From the NCBI RefSeq assembly GCF_017353415.1, contig NZ_JAFMPX010000013.1, positions 16,877 to 80,876 of the forward strand: a stretch of 64,000 bases of DNA, read 5' to 3'. The first letter of the stretch is position 1, and each line of letters begins with the position of its first letter. Source of the DNA: Arthrobacter sp. E3 (GTDB taxonomy: Bacteria; Actinomycetota; Actinomycetes; Actinomycetales; Micrococcaceae). The notes under the pieces were generated by a model. The model did no database searches and had not been told where the DNA came from. It saw nothing but the letters and a program-made list of their open reading frames with translations. Below are positions 26,726 through 35,740 of the stretch, one piece after another. The translations under genes were made by a program, and so were the position numbers.

Positions 26726-28108
26726 TCAGGCACCTGCCTTTTCGCCGGGGCGGCCCAGCAGGATGCGGGCTTCGCCCACCACCGTGATGGAGCCGGTGAT
26801 CAGGACACCGCCGGCGAGGTCGTTGTTGGCCTCGGCCCGTTCAACCGCCCACTCGATGGCGTCGTCGAGCCTCTCGGCAATGTGCACGTCCGCCTCGTCC
26901 CAGCCAAGATCCACTGCCATTTCAGCCAGTTCCGCGGCCGGAATGGCGCGTGGCGAGTTGGACTGGGTCAGGCAGATTTCAGCAGCTTCATCGCCGTAGG
27001 ACTCCCTGATGGTGTTCAGGATTGCCTCGGCATCCTTCTCGACCAGCACGCCCAGCACAATGACCAGCTTGCTGAACGCGAAGGACTCCTGCAGGGCCTT
27101 GGCGCTGACAGCGATGCCAGCGGGGTTGTGGGCGGCATCCACCACAATGGTCGGCGAGGTGCGCATGACCTCAAGACGACCCGGGGAGGTGACGGCACCA
27201 AAACCCTGCTGGACCAGTTCCAGGTTCAGTTCCTTTTCCCCGCCGCCGAGGAAGGCTTCAAGGGCGGCAAGGGCGACGGCGGCATTCTGCGCCTGGTGTT
27301 CGCCGTGCAGCGGCAGCAGGATGCCGGGATAGCGACCGGCCAGACCCTGCAGGTCAAGGCTTTGCCCACCCACGGCAATGGTGCGCGACTCCACACCGAA
27401 CTCCACACCTTCAAAGCGGAAGTCCGCGTTCACAGAACGTGCCTTGTCGAGGATGACCTGGGCGGCGTCGGCGGGCTGCGCGGCGCTGATGACGAACGCG
27501 CCTTCCTTGATAATGCCGGCCTTTTCCTCAGCGATGAGGCCGGTGGTGTCCCCCAGCAGTTCGGTGTGGTCCAGGGAGATGGGGGTGATGACGGCAACCT
27601 GGCCGTCGCCCACATTGGTGGCGTCGGTGATGCCGCCGAGGCCCACTTCCATAACGGCCACATCCACGGGCTCGTCGGCAAAGACAGCGAAGGCCAGGAT
27701 GGTCAGGCACTCGAAGTAGGTCAGCCGCACGTCGCCCGCGGCTTCTAGTTCGGCGTCGACAATGTCCAGGTAGGGGCGGATTTCGTCCCAGATACGCACG
27801 AACGTCTCGTCGCTGACGGGGGAACCGTCAATGCTGATGCGTTCGGTGACCTTTGTCAGGTGCGGGCTGGTGTAGCGTCCGGTGCGCAGGTCGTGGGCCA
27901 GCAGCCCGGCCTCGATCATGCGCGCCGTGGACGTTTTTCCGTTGGTGCCGGTGATGTGGATGATGGGGAAGGCCTTGTTGGGCTCGCCCAGAATGTCCAT
28001 GGCCCGGAACAGCGGGTCAAGCCGCGGCTCCATCTTGTTTTCCGGGGCGCGGCCCAGAAGCTCGGCGTAAACACTTTCCACCGAGAATTCATCGTGGTTG
28101 GCGCTCAT
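26726..28108 (-). CDS. folC: Bifunctional folylpolyglutamate/dihydrofolate synthase
   Basis: A 460-residue Mur-ligase-like enzyme that adds glutamate to folates. The P-loop is IHITGTNGKTSTARM (about residues 50-64), and YTSPHL and EVGLGGITDATN are family motifs. The DAAHNPAG-type motif VDAAHNPAG lies in the C-terminal domain. It starts immediately after the ileS stop and is clearly in the ileS-folC-DUF4233 operon. Confidence 0.97.
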   Translation of the reverse strand: MSANHDEFSVESVYAELLGRAPENKMEPRLDPLFRAMDILGEPNKAFPIIHITGTNGKTSTARMIEAGLLAHDLRTGRYTSPHLTKVTERISIDGSPVSDETFVRIWDEIRPYLDIVDAELEAAGDVRLTYFECLTILAFAVFADEPVDVAVMEVGLGGITDATNVGDGQVAVITPISLDHTELLGDTTGLIAEEKAGIIKEGAFVISAAQPADAAQVILDKARSVNADFRFEGVEFGVESRTIAVGGQSLDLQGLAGRYPGILLPLHGEHQAQNAAVALAALEAFLGGGEKELNLELVQQGFGAVTSPGRLEVMRTSPTIVVDAAHNPAGIAVSAKALQESFAFSKLVIVLGVLVEKDAEAILNTIRESYGDEAAEICLTQSNSPRAIPAAELAEMAVDLGWDEADVHIAERLDDAIEWAVERAEANNDLAGGVLITGSITVVGEARILLGRPGEKAGA

Positions 28109-31100
28109 TTAGACGGTGCTCCGTTCAACAGTGATGGTGGTTTCAACGTCACCGGGGATGAGTTCAAGCTTTAGTGTGAGGGTCTCGTTTTTGACCAGCT
28201 CGGCGTTGGCGTGCAGGGCGTCGACAATGTCCTGCGGGGCGCTGACGATGGTGCGGATGCGGTCGCTGACCTGCAGGCCCGTGTCCTTGCGGGCCTGCTG
28301 GATGGCACGGACCATGTCGCGGGCGGTGCCTTCGGCCAGCAGTTCGTCCGTCAACTCGGTGTTGAGCACCACGAAACCGACGTGCGGCAGCATGGCCACC
28401 GCACTGTTTCCGCCGTCGTCCGCTTGGTCAACAACAGTTTCCAGCGTGTATTCGGAGGGTTGCAGTTCAAGGCCGCCCGCCGTCACGGTGCCGTCAACGA
28501 CCGACCAGTCGCCGGATTTGGAGCCCTTGATGGCGAGTTGGACGTCCTTGCCCAGGCGCGGGCCGGCTGCACGGGCGTTGACCACGAGCTTTTGGCTGAT
28601 GCCGAACTCTTCCGGTGAGGCGTCCGCGGCGTCGAGGAAACGCACGGAACGTAGGTTCAGTTCCTCGGAGACCATGCCGGCGCCGTCCTTCAGTGCGGCG
28701 GCGTTGGGGGCAACCACCGTCAGCTCCTGCAGGGGCAGACGGACGCGCAGCTTGGCGGCCTTGCGCAGGCTGGAGCCGGTGGAGCAGATCTGCTGGATCG
28801 CCTCCATCTGCTCCACGAGCGGTGCGTTGGAAACATACAATTCGGCGTTGGGCCAGTCGCTCAGGTGCACCGAACGCCCGCCGGTCAGGCCGCGCCAAAT
28901 CTCCTCGGTGACCAGTGGCAGCAGCGGGGCTGCCACTCGGCACACCGTTTCCAGTGCGGTGTAGAGCGCGTCGAAGGCGTCCACGTTCTCGTCGAAGAAA
29001 CGGTTGCGGCTTCGGCGCACGTACCAGTTGGTGAGCATGTCGAAGTACACGCGCAGGGCTTCGCAGGCGCCGGAGACGTCGTAGCCGTCAAGCAGGTCCG
29101 TCAGCTCGCGCACCAAATCGCCGGTGTTCGCGAGCAGGTACTGGTCCATGGGGTCGGTGTAGCCGTCGTAGCGCAGCTTGGCGTCGTAGCCGGTGCCGCC
29201 GTTGGCCGTGTTCGCGTACAGGGTGAAGAAGCTGTACACGTTCCACATGGGCAGGATGACCTGGCGAACGCCGTCACGGATGCCCTGCTCGGTCACCACC
29301 AGGTTGCCGCCGCGCAGGATGGGGCTGGACATGAGGAACCAGCGCATGGCGTCGGAGCCGTCGCGGTCCAGCACCTCGGACACGTCCGGGTAGTTGCGCA
29401 GCGACTTGGACATCTTCGCCCCGTCGGAGCCGAGCACAATGCCGTGGCTGATGACGTTGCGGAACGCCGGGCGGTCAAAGAGTGCCGTGGAGAGGATGTG
29501 CAGCATGTAGAACCAGCCGCGCGTCTGCCCGATGTATTCGACGATGAAGTCGGCCGGGTTGTGGGTGTTGAACCAGTCCTCGTTCTCGAACGGGTAATGG
29601 ACCTGGCCGTACGGCATGGAGCCGGAGTCAAACCAGACGTCCAGCACGTCCTCCACGCGGCGCATGGTGGACTGCCCCTGCTCAGGCGTGCGCGGGTCAT
29701 CCGGGTTGGGGCGGGTCAGCTCATCGATGAACGGGCGGTGGAGGTCCACTTCGCCCGCTTTGTTGACGGGCAGGCGGCCAAAGTCTGCCTGCATCTCGGC
29801 GAGCGAGCCGTACACGTCGGTGCGCGGGTACTCTTCGTCGTCGGACTGCCAGACTGGGATGGGTGAACCCCAGTAGCGGTTGCGGGAGATGGACCAGTCG
29901 CGGGCGTTGGCCAGCCACTTGCCGAACTGGCCGTCCTTGACGTTGCCGGGGATCCAGTTGATGTCCTGGTTCAGCTCAACCATGCGGTCCTTGAACGCGG
30001 TGACTTCCACGTACCAGGAGGAGATGGCGCGGTAGATCAGCGGTGTGCGGCAGCGCCAGCAGTGCGGGTAGCTGTGCACGTAGCTGGCTTGGCGGACCAG
30101 GCGCCCGGCCTCGCGGACCACCTTCGTGATGGTCTTGTTCGCGTCGAAGACCTGCACTCCGGCGATGTCGTTCAGCGGCCCGCCGGCAAAGACGGGCAGG
30201 AAGTTTGCGCCCTCATCCACGGACAGGACCACCGGGATGCCGTACTGCTCGCACACCTTCTGATCCTCTTCACCGTAGGCGGGCGCTTGATGGACAACGC
30301 CGGTACCGTCGGTGGTGGTCACGTAGTCGGCGAGCAGGAACTGCCAGGACTTGGCGGTGCCGTACTTCTCGTCATCGGCAAAGTAGTCCCACAAAGGCTC
30401 GTACTTCAGTCCCTCAAGCTCGGCGCCGGCGTAGGTGGCGGTGACGGCGGCGCTCGCGGCAGCAGCGTCGTCGTACCCCAGATCCTTGGCATAGGAGCCC
30501 ACCAGATCGGCGGCAAGCAGGAACCGCTCCCCCTCGGCGCTGGAACCGTGCGGCCCAACAGGCACGACGGCGTAGCTCACCTGCGGCCCGACGGCGAGGG
30601 CCTGGTTGGTGGGCAGTGTCCAGGGCGTGGTGGTCCAGGCGATCGCGGCCACGCCGGCAAGCTCCTGCGAGAGGGCGGATTCCCCGGTCAGGATGGGGAA
30701 CGTGACGGTGACGGTCTGATCCTGGCGGTCCTTGTAGACGTCCTCATCCATGCGCAATTCGTGGTTGGAGAGGGGCGTCTCATCCTTCCAGCAGTAAGGC
30801 AGCACGCGGTAGCCGTTGTAGGTCAGGCCCTTGGAGTGCAGTTGCTTGAACGCCCACAGCACCGACTCCATGTAGTCGACGTTGAGCGTCTTGTAGTCGT
30901 TGTCGAAGTCCACCCAGCGGGCCTGGCGGGTGACGTATTCCTGCCATTCGCCAGCATATTTCATGACGGAGGAACGGCAGGCGTCGTTGAACTTGTCGAT
31001 GCCCATGGCCGCGATCTGCGCCTTGTCCGTCATGCCCAGCTGCTTCATGGCCTCCAGCTCGGCCGGCAAACCGTGCGTATCCCAGCCGAAACGACGCTCC

Positions 31101-31393
31101 ACTCGGCGACCGCGCTGGGTCTGGTAGCGGGCCACCAGATCCTTGGCGTAACCGGTGAGCAGGTGCCCGTAGTGCGGCAGGCCGTTGGCGAAAGGAGGGC
31201 CGTCGTAGAAGACGAACTCGTTCGACCCGTCGGCCCCGGCGTCGCGCGCGTCGATGCTGGCCTGGAAGGTGCCGTCTTCGTCCCAGTACTTCAGGACAAG
31301 TTCTTCCACCTTCGGGAAATTCACGGAGGCGGGAACATGGTGGGTTTCGGCGTGCAAGCCGGCGGCGGCGGAGGCCTTCGGGAAGTGGGTCAT
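28109..31393 (-). CDS. ileS: Isoleucine--tRNA ligase
   Basis: A 1094-residue class Ia synthetase of the long eukaryotic-like type. The HIGH-type motif is [13 protein letters not shown] and the KMSKS motif is [11 protein letters not shown]; an editing domain lies between them. The tRNA-binding C-terminus has no terminal zinc finger of the E. coli type. The start is ATG 31393, with AGGA seven bases upstream; the in-frame ATG at 31420 falls inside the T-box expression platform. This family is often mupirocin-tolerant, which is inferred, not shown. Confidence 0.95.
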   Translation of the reverse strand: MTHFPKASAAAGLHAETHHVPASVNFPKVEELVLKYWDEDGTFQASIDARDAGADGSNEFVFYDGPPFANGLPHYGHLLTGYAKDLVARYQTQRGRRVERRFGWDTHGLPAELEAMKQLGMTDKAQIAAMGIDKFNDACRSSVMKYAGEWQEYVTRQARWVDFDNDYKTLNVDYMESVLWAFKQLHSKGLTYNGYRVLPYCWKDETPLSNHELRMDEDVYKDRQDQTVTVTFPILTGESALSQELAGVAAIAWTTTPWTLPTNQALAVGPQVSYAVVPVGPHGSSAEGERFLLAADLVGSYAKDLGYDDAAAASAAVTATYAGAELEGLKYEPLWDYFADDEKYGTAKSWQFLLADYVTTTDGTGVVHQAPAYGEEDQKVCEQYGIPVVLSVDEGANFLPVFAGGPLNDIAGVQVFDANKTITKVVREAGRLVRQASYVHSYPHCWRCRTPLIYRAISSWYVEVTAFKDRMVELNQDINWIPGNVKDGQFGKWLANARDWSISRNRYWGSPIPVWQSDDEEYPRTDVYGSLAEMQADFGRLPVNKAGEVDLHRPFIDELTRPNPDDPRTPEQGQSTMRRVEDVLDVWFDSGSMPYGQVHYPFENEDWFNTHNPADFIVEYIGQTRGWFYMLHILSTALFDRPAFRNVISHGIVLGSDGAKMSKSLRNYPDVSEVLDRDGSDAMRWFLMSSPILRGGNLVVTEQGIRDGVRQVILPMWNVYSFFTLYANTANGGTGYDAKLRYDGYTDPMDQYLLANTGDLVRELTDLLDGYDVSGACEALRVYFDMLTNWYVRRSRNRFFDENVDAFDALYTALETVCRVAAPLLPLVTEEIWRGLTGGRSVHLSDWPNAELYVSNAPLVEQMEAIQQICSTGSSLRKAAKLRVRLPLQELTVVAPNAAALKDGAGMVSEELNLRSVRFLDAADASPEEFGISQKLVVNARAAGPRLGKDVQLAIKGSKSGDWSVVDGTVTAGGLELQPSEYTLETVVDQADDGGNSAVAMLPHVGFVVLNTELTDELLAEGTARDMVRAIQQARKDTGLQVSDRIRTIVSAPQDIVDALHANAELVKNETLTLKLELIPGDVETTITVERSTV

Positions 31394-31630
31394 CACATCA
31401 TCCTGGTTGGGGGCGTTCATGTCAGGATGCAAGGACGGCTTGCGCCGCGGTACCACCTCGCTTACCGTCCCCCTTGCCTTTCAACGCCGGGTGCGGCCGC
31501 TCATTGTCTGCTGTGACGGGCTTACCCGTCCGGTTCTACTGGCACAGCACCCGAGTGGGCGCAGTGTGTTCTTCCGGAAGCTCACCGGTGATGGCCGGTT
31601 CAACGCTTTGTGTGCCAGTCTACGGGATCG
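31394..31630 (-). ncRNA. T-box riboswitch of ileS, translational type
   Basis: The T-box sequence AGGTGGTACCGCGG lies at 31445-31458 on the minus strand. Upstream is an ultrashort Stem I (AACCGG-CCATCA-CCGGT) whose specifier loop shows AUC (31592-31590), an isoleucine codon. Downstream CATCCTG (31429-31423) can pair with CAGGATG (31405-31399), which contains the ileS ribosome site; GGACGG/CCGTCC encloses the T-box in the alternative fold. There is no terminator, so uncharged tRNA-Ile probably frees the ribosome site, as in actinobacterial ileS T-boxes. Confidence 0.93.
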
Positions 31631-31699
31631 GCGGGGCTGCTGTGCACCGCCTGCGCAGGCGGTGCACATGGGCGGCCCGTGCTCAGTAGCGTCCCGTAC

Positions 31700-32467
31700 T
31701 CAGTGGCGGATGAGCTTGTGCGCGGCGGCCTGGGCCACGGGCCGCACCACAAGCTGATCAATGTTGATGTGCTGGGGAAGTTCGACGGCGTAGCGCACCA
31801 CCTCCGCCACGTCCTCCGGCGTCAGTGGCTCGGCCACACCCTGGTAGGTTTTGGCCGCCGATTCCTTGTCCCCGCCAAGGCGGTTCAACATGAACTCCTC
31901 CGTCTGGACAAGGCCGGGAGCCACCTCGATGACACGCACATTGTGTTCGGCTTCTTCCAGGCGCAACGCATTATTCAGGGCGTGCTGGCCGAATTTTGCG
32001 GCGTTGTAGCCGGCGCCGCCTTCATAGGCGACAAGCCCGGCGGTGGACGTCAGGTTCAGCACGGTGCCGCGGCCGTGAGCGCGCAGTGCGGGAAGGAACG
32101 CCTGGATGACTTTCAGGGTACCCAGCACGTTGACCTGGTACATCCACTCCCAGTCTTGGACACTCGCGCTGCCCACGGGGTCCACCCCGCGCGCGCCGCC
32201 GGCAATGTTGATGACAGTGTCCACGCCGCCGTGATTCGCGAAAGCGTTGGTGACGGCGCTGCGGAGGCGGGCGACGTCGTCGTCCTTGGAAATGTCCGCC
32301 GGACAGGCAATGGCCCCTGTTTCCGTGGCAAGCTCGGCTAGCCGCTCGGCGCGGCGGGCCACTGCCACCACGTTCCAGCCGTGGGCGCGCAGCGCGCGGA
32401 CGGTGGCGGCGCCAATGCCGGAGCTGGCGCCAGTGACTACTGCATTGCGGGAAGTGTTTTCAACCAT
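31700..32467 (-). CDS. SDR-family oxidoreductase
   Basis: A 255-residue short-chain dehydrogenase. VVTGASSGIGAATV binds NAD(P); NIAGGARG replaces the usual NNAG; the catalytic Ser is in LTSTAGLV and Tyr/Lys in YNAAK. Arg-Arg (VARRAERL) after strand 2 favours NADP. It begins three bases after the pucR-type gene and is probably in its operon. The substrate is unknown. Confidence 0.92.
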   Translation of the reverse strand: MVENTSRNAVVTGASSGIGAATVRALRAHGWNVVAVARRAERLAELATETGAIACPADISKDDDVARLRSAVTNAFANHGGVDTVINIAGGARGVDPVGSASVQDWEWMYQVNVLGTLKVIQAFLPALRAHGRGTVLNLTSTAGLVAYEGGAGYNAAKFGQHALNNALRLEEAEHNVRVIEVAPGLVQTEEFMLNRLGGDKESAAKTYQGVAEPLTPEDVAEVVRYAVELPQHINIDQLVVRPVAQAAAHKLIRH

Positions 32468-32470
32468 GGA

Positions 32471-33685
32471 TTAAATGTAGCGCCCAAGCCCTCTTCCGAG
32501 GGATTCCGGGGTGAGGCGCATCGAGCGCAGCGCCACATACAGCACGGCAGCGTCGGCCGGCCGGGACACGTTCCTTCCTGTCAATTCCGCAATCCGGCCC
32601 AGCCGGTATCCAATGGTGTTGCGGTGGCAATGCAGCATGATTCCTGCCTGTGCCGGCGAACCATCGGCGGCAAACCACGCTTCGAGCGTGTCAAGGAGCG
32701 GTTCCGCATCAACAGCCGCAGAGAGCGGGCCCAGCACGTTCACGCGCAGTTCACTGGCGTAGCTCGGCTGGGCTGCCAACAGGGTGTCAATGGGCGCCGA
32801 TCCATAGCTGTGAAAACCCACACTCAACGGCGGAACGCATTCCATGGACAGCTGCGCCTGCCTGACGGCGTCCTTGGCAGTTTGGACGGAGGCGAACGGC
32901 CTGCTTGCCCCCACTCGGGATGTTGCTGCTGCTGCGATGATACCGGCGGCCACCGGAATGTCTGCCGCCGATGGGCAGCCCAGCAGGCCCAAATGTTCCC
33001 CGGTCCATGTTGTCCACGTTGAGGGGATTCCCGCAGCGCGCAGCCTGCTGCGAATTGATGGCAGCGGATCGGCACCCGTGCCGTCAAGTTCTGCGGCAAC
33101 GACAAGGTACGTGGCGAGGATGGGAAGCCCCAGCCTGCGCAGCAGCTCCTCCGCCTCCCGCGTGGGGGCTGTGCCCTCGAGCAGTGACAAGAGCATGACC
33201 CCGCGCGCCCTCTGATCGCGGCGGTCGATTTCATCAACCACTTCGCGGTACGTCTCAGCTGCCGCGCTGGAGAACGTGTCTACGATTCCCCAAAAGTGCG
33301 ATGAAACCCGCAACAGGGACTCAGAGCTGCCCAGTGCTGCCGAACGGGCGATCATTTCCTCCCATAGCGTCAGTCCGGCGATTCTATAGGCGCGCAGCAG
33401 GCTGGCCATCGGAATCCCGTACTCGGCCTTGAGCCTGCCCGCCATGCGCGCAGCGTCCACGGATTCGGGTGCACCCACAAGCATTTCCAGCAAGCAGCGC
33501 ACATTGGTGCTCACAATTTCCAGGAGTTGCTCGGGTGTCAGGGTGGCGTCGGCATAGACCTGCTCACCACTGAGAATCTCATCCACAATTCGCCCGCTGA
33601 GCTCATCGACGGCGTCGAGCAATTCGGTGAACAATTCTACGGGGCCAACGGTGGCGTCCCTTGTTCCGGGCTGGTGCGAACTCAT
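32471..33685 (-). CDS. PucR/CdaR-type transcriptional regulator
   Basis: A 404-residue regulator. The C-terminus carries the PucR helix-turn-helix ([20 protein letters not shown], about residues 345-364), the central part resembles the GGDEF-like linker, and the N-terminus is an all-helical sensor ([20 protein letters not shown]). ATG 33685 was chosen; the frame runs 15 codons further upstream. It diverges from the aldehyde dehydrogenase gene, which is the natural target for its control. Confidence 0.9.
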   Translation of the reverse strand: MSSHQPGTRDATVGPVELFTELLDAVDELSGRIVDEILSGEQVYADATLTPEQLLEIVSTNVRCLLEMLVGAPESVDAARMAGRLKAEYGIPMASLLRAYRIAGLTLWEEMIARSAALGSSESLLRVSSHFWGIVDTFSSAAAETYREVVDEIDRRDQRARGVMLLSLLEGTAPTREAEELLRRLGLPILATYLVVAAELDGTGADPLPSIRSRLRAAGIPSTWTTWTGEHLGLLGCPSAADIPVAAGIIAAAATSRVGASRPFASVQTAKDAVRQAQLSMECVPPLSVGFHSYGSAPIDTLLAAQPSYASELRVNVLGPLSAAVDAEPLLDTLEAWFAADGSPAQAGIMLHCHRNTIGYRLGRIAELTGRNVSRPADAAVLYVALRSMRLTPESLGRGLGRYI

Positions 33686-33715
33686 GCATGAATGATACGC
33701 CGTTACACCATCCTT

Positions 33716-33733
33716 TTTGTGCTCCAGCACAAA
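33716..33733. promoter_or_regulatory. Palindrome in the pucR-type/ALDH divergent region
   Basis: TTTGTGC-TCCA-GCACAAA is a perfect 7+4+7 inverted repeat. Beside it CGTTCACC (33734-33741) is mirrored by GGTGAACG (33775-33782), and CTTCACCGG recurs at 33786-33794. These are the best operator candidates for the regulator at 32471-33685. Confidence 0.6.
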
Positions 33734-33848
33734 CGTTCACCGGTAATTGATGTCCCACGCCCATGGTGAACGGGCCTTCACCGGAATACACTCAGTGTCA
33801 GGCACCGATCGATGCAAGATCGGCAGAGGCATTAATCGAGGGAGATTC

Positions 33849-35567
33849 ATGACGCTCACATCAGTTCCCACTGATCAGGACCGAAAAATGTTTGACAGTG
33901 CAATAGCTGAGCTCGCTGGGGGCGAAAGCGCTTGGGCCGGGATGTCGCTGACGGAGCGCGCCGACCTGCTTGGCCGAGTTCACGAAGCGGTGGCGGCCTC
34001 CGCGGAAAGCTGGGTCGGCACGGCAAGCAGCGTCAAGGGTCTGGACCCGGACTCGCAGCTCGTGGGCGAGGAGTGGATTTCCGGGCCGAACCCGGTGCTG
34101 TCAGCGTGCGCCGTGCTGGCCGAAAGCCTTAGGGCATTGGCACAGAAGAAGAGCCCTCTGGAAGGCGTAAAATTTGGCACCGCACCGGGTGGTCGTGTCA
34201 GCGTTCCAGTGCTCCCCCACAGTGCTTACGAATCGATCCTGCTCCATGGGTTCAAGGCGGAAGTGTGGATGCCCCCTGGTGTGGCTGCGTCCACGGTGCG
34301 CTCGCATGCCGGATTGGCCGCCCACCGTCCCTCGCTGACCCACGGTGTGGGGCTGGTCCTGGGCGCGGGAAACATCACCTCCATTCCACCCCTTGACGTC
34401 CTGTATGAGCTCATCGCCAACAACCGCCTCACGCTACTCAAGCTCAACCCGGTGATGTCCCGGATGAAAGCCGTGTACGAAAAGGCACTGGCGCCTCTCA
34501 TCGCAGCGAATCTCCTGCGGATCGTCGACGGTGACGGTGCGGACGGTGGATACCTGGCCCACCACCGCGGCATCTCCCATGTCCACATGACGGGAAGCGC
34601 GGCAACGCATGACGCCGTTGTCTATGGTCCTGGACCGGAAGGCCAGGCCCGCAAGGCCGCCAACACGCCGCTGTTGAACAAGCCCATAACCAGTGAACTC
34701 GGCGGGGTCTCACCCATCATCGTGGTCCCCGGTCGGTGGACGGCGCGGGACTTGCGCTATCAGGCAGAGCACATCGCCACCATGCGTCTTCACAACGGCG
34801 GCTACAACTGCATCGCCGGGCAGGTGGTGCTCATGAGCCGCGATTGGAACCAAAAGGGCGCTTTCTTGGAAGAACTGCGTGCAGCCATGACCCGGACGCC
34901 TGAACGCACGCCGTGGTACCCAGGCAGCGGCGACAGGGTTGCCTCAGCCTGTGAATCGTATCCGGGTGCCGAGCAAGTCGGTACGGGCCGTCTCCTCATT
35001 GAGCTCACGGCAGCGGACAATGCGCAGACAATGCAAACCACCGAATACTTCTCCCCTGTCCTTGGGGTCATGGAACTCGCCGGCTCCGGCCGTGCGTTTC
35101 TGGACGCTGCCATCTCTGCTGCAAACCAAGACTTCGTTGGAACCTTAGGAGCCAATGTCATTGCCGACCCGAAAGACATCAAGTCCATGGGCAAGGGGTT
35201 TCGCACATCGATTGCACAACTGCATTATGGAACCATTGCCGTCAACGCCTGGACCGGCGTTGGCTTCCTGACCGCAGCGGCACCGTGGGGGGCGTTCCCC
35301 GGCCACATGCTGGAGGACGTACAAAGCGGACTCGGCGTGGTTCATAACGCGCTGCTCATCAGCGAGCCCGAGCGGACGGTGGTCACGGGACCATTCCGCC
35401 CCTTCCCGCGCTCCGTTGCCCACGGAGAGTTTGCCCTCTTTCCCAAGCCACCGTGGTTTGTTACCTCGCGCAGCGCAAAAGCAACCGGCAGGCTGCTGAG
35501 CAAATTCGCTGCCAAGCCGTCCTGGGCGCGCATGCCGGCAGTCTTCGCGGCAGCCTTTCGCGCCTGA
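33849..35567 (+). CDS. Aldehyde dehydrogenase family protein, long atypical form
   Basis: A 572-residue protein, some 70-80 residues longer than usual ALDHs. The catalytic Cys is in HNGGYNCIAGQ (about residue 320; usual motif NxGQxCxA) and the general base Glu in TSELGGVSP (about 283). GLVLGAGNITSIPPLDVL stands where the NAD site begins. GAGGGAG lies five bases before the ATG. With the GMC enzyme downstream it suggests oxidation of an alcohol to an acid through an aldehyde. The substrate is unknown. Confidence 0.85.
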   Translation: MTLTSVPTDQDRKMFDSAIAELAGGESAWAGMSLTERADLLGRVHEAVAASAESWVGTASSVKGLDPDSQLVGEEWISGPNPVLSACAVLAESLRALAQKKSPLEGVKFGTAPGGRVSVPVLPHSAYESILLHGFKAEVWMPPGVAASTVRSHAGLAAHRPSLTHGVGLVLGAGNITSIPPLDVLYELIANNRLTLLKLNPVMSRMKAVYEKALAPLIAANLLRIVDGDGADGGYLAHHRGISHVHMTGSAATHDAVVYGPGPEGQARKAANTPLLNKPITSELGGVSPIIVVPGRWTARDLRYQAEHIATMRLHNGGYNCIAGQVVLMSRDWNQKGAFLEELRAAMTRTPERTPWYPGSGDRVASACESYPGAEQVGTGRLLIELTAADNAQTMQTTEYFSPVLGVMELAGSGRAFLDAAISAANQDFVGTLGANVIADPKDIKSMGKGFRTSIAQLHYGTIAVNAWTGVGFLTAAAPWGAFPGHMLEDVQSGLGVVHNALLISEPERTVVTGPFRPFPRSVAHGEFALFPKPPWFVTSRSAKATGRLLSKFAAKPSWARMPAVFAAAFRA

Positions 35568-35662
35568 AACGACGAGCGAAACCGCCAAGACGGAACGCCA
35601 AGAATCGTCCGCTCCACACCGGCAAGACAGCACGGCCCACCACGAAAGCGAGACAGAGCACC

Positions 35663-35740
35663 ATGATTAACAGCATCCTCCCGGTACTGACCGGAAGTGT
35701 CCATGGCAGGACGCAGCCCTTGATGGTGATGGCGGCATGA
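35663..35740 (+). CDS. 25-codon leader ORF overlapping the GMC gene start
   Basis: ATG 35663 opens MINSILPVLTGSVHGRTQPL and five more residues, ending in TGA that overlaps the GMC start as ATGA. The ribosome site is weak (GCGAGAC). It may serve translational coupling to the dehydrogenase, or be chance; no homologue is recognised. Confidence 0.4.
   Translation: MINSILPVLTGSVHGRTQPLMVMAA

Noticed and set aside
30062..31516. 484-codon plus-strand frame
   Set aside because: It is antisense to ileS, with the His/Val/Gly/Arg-rich composition typical of shadows of high-GC genes.
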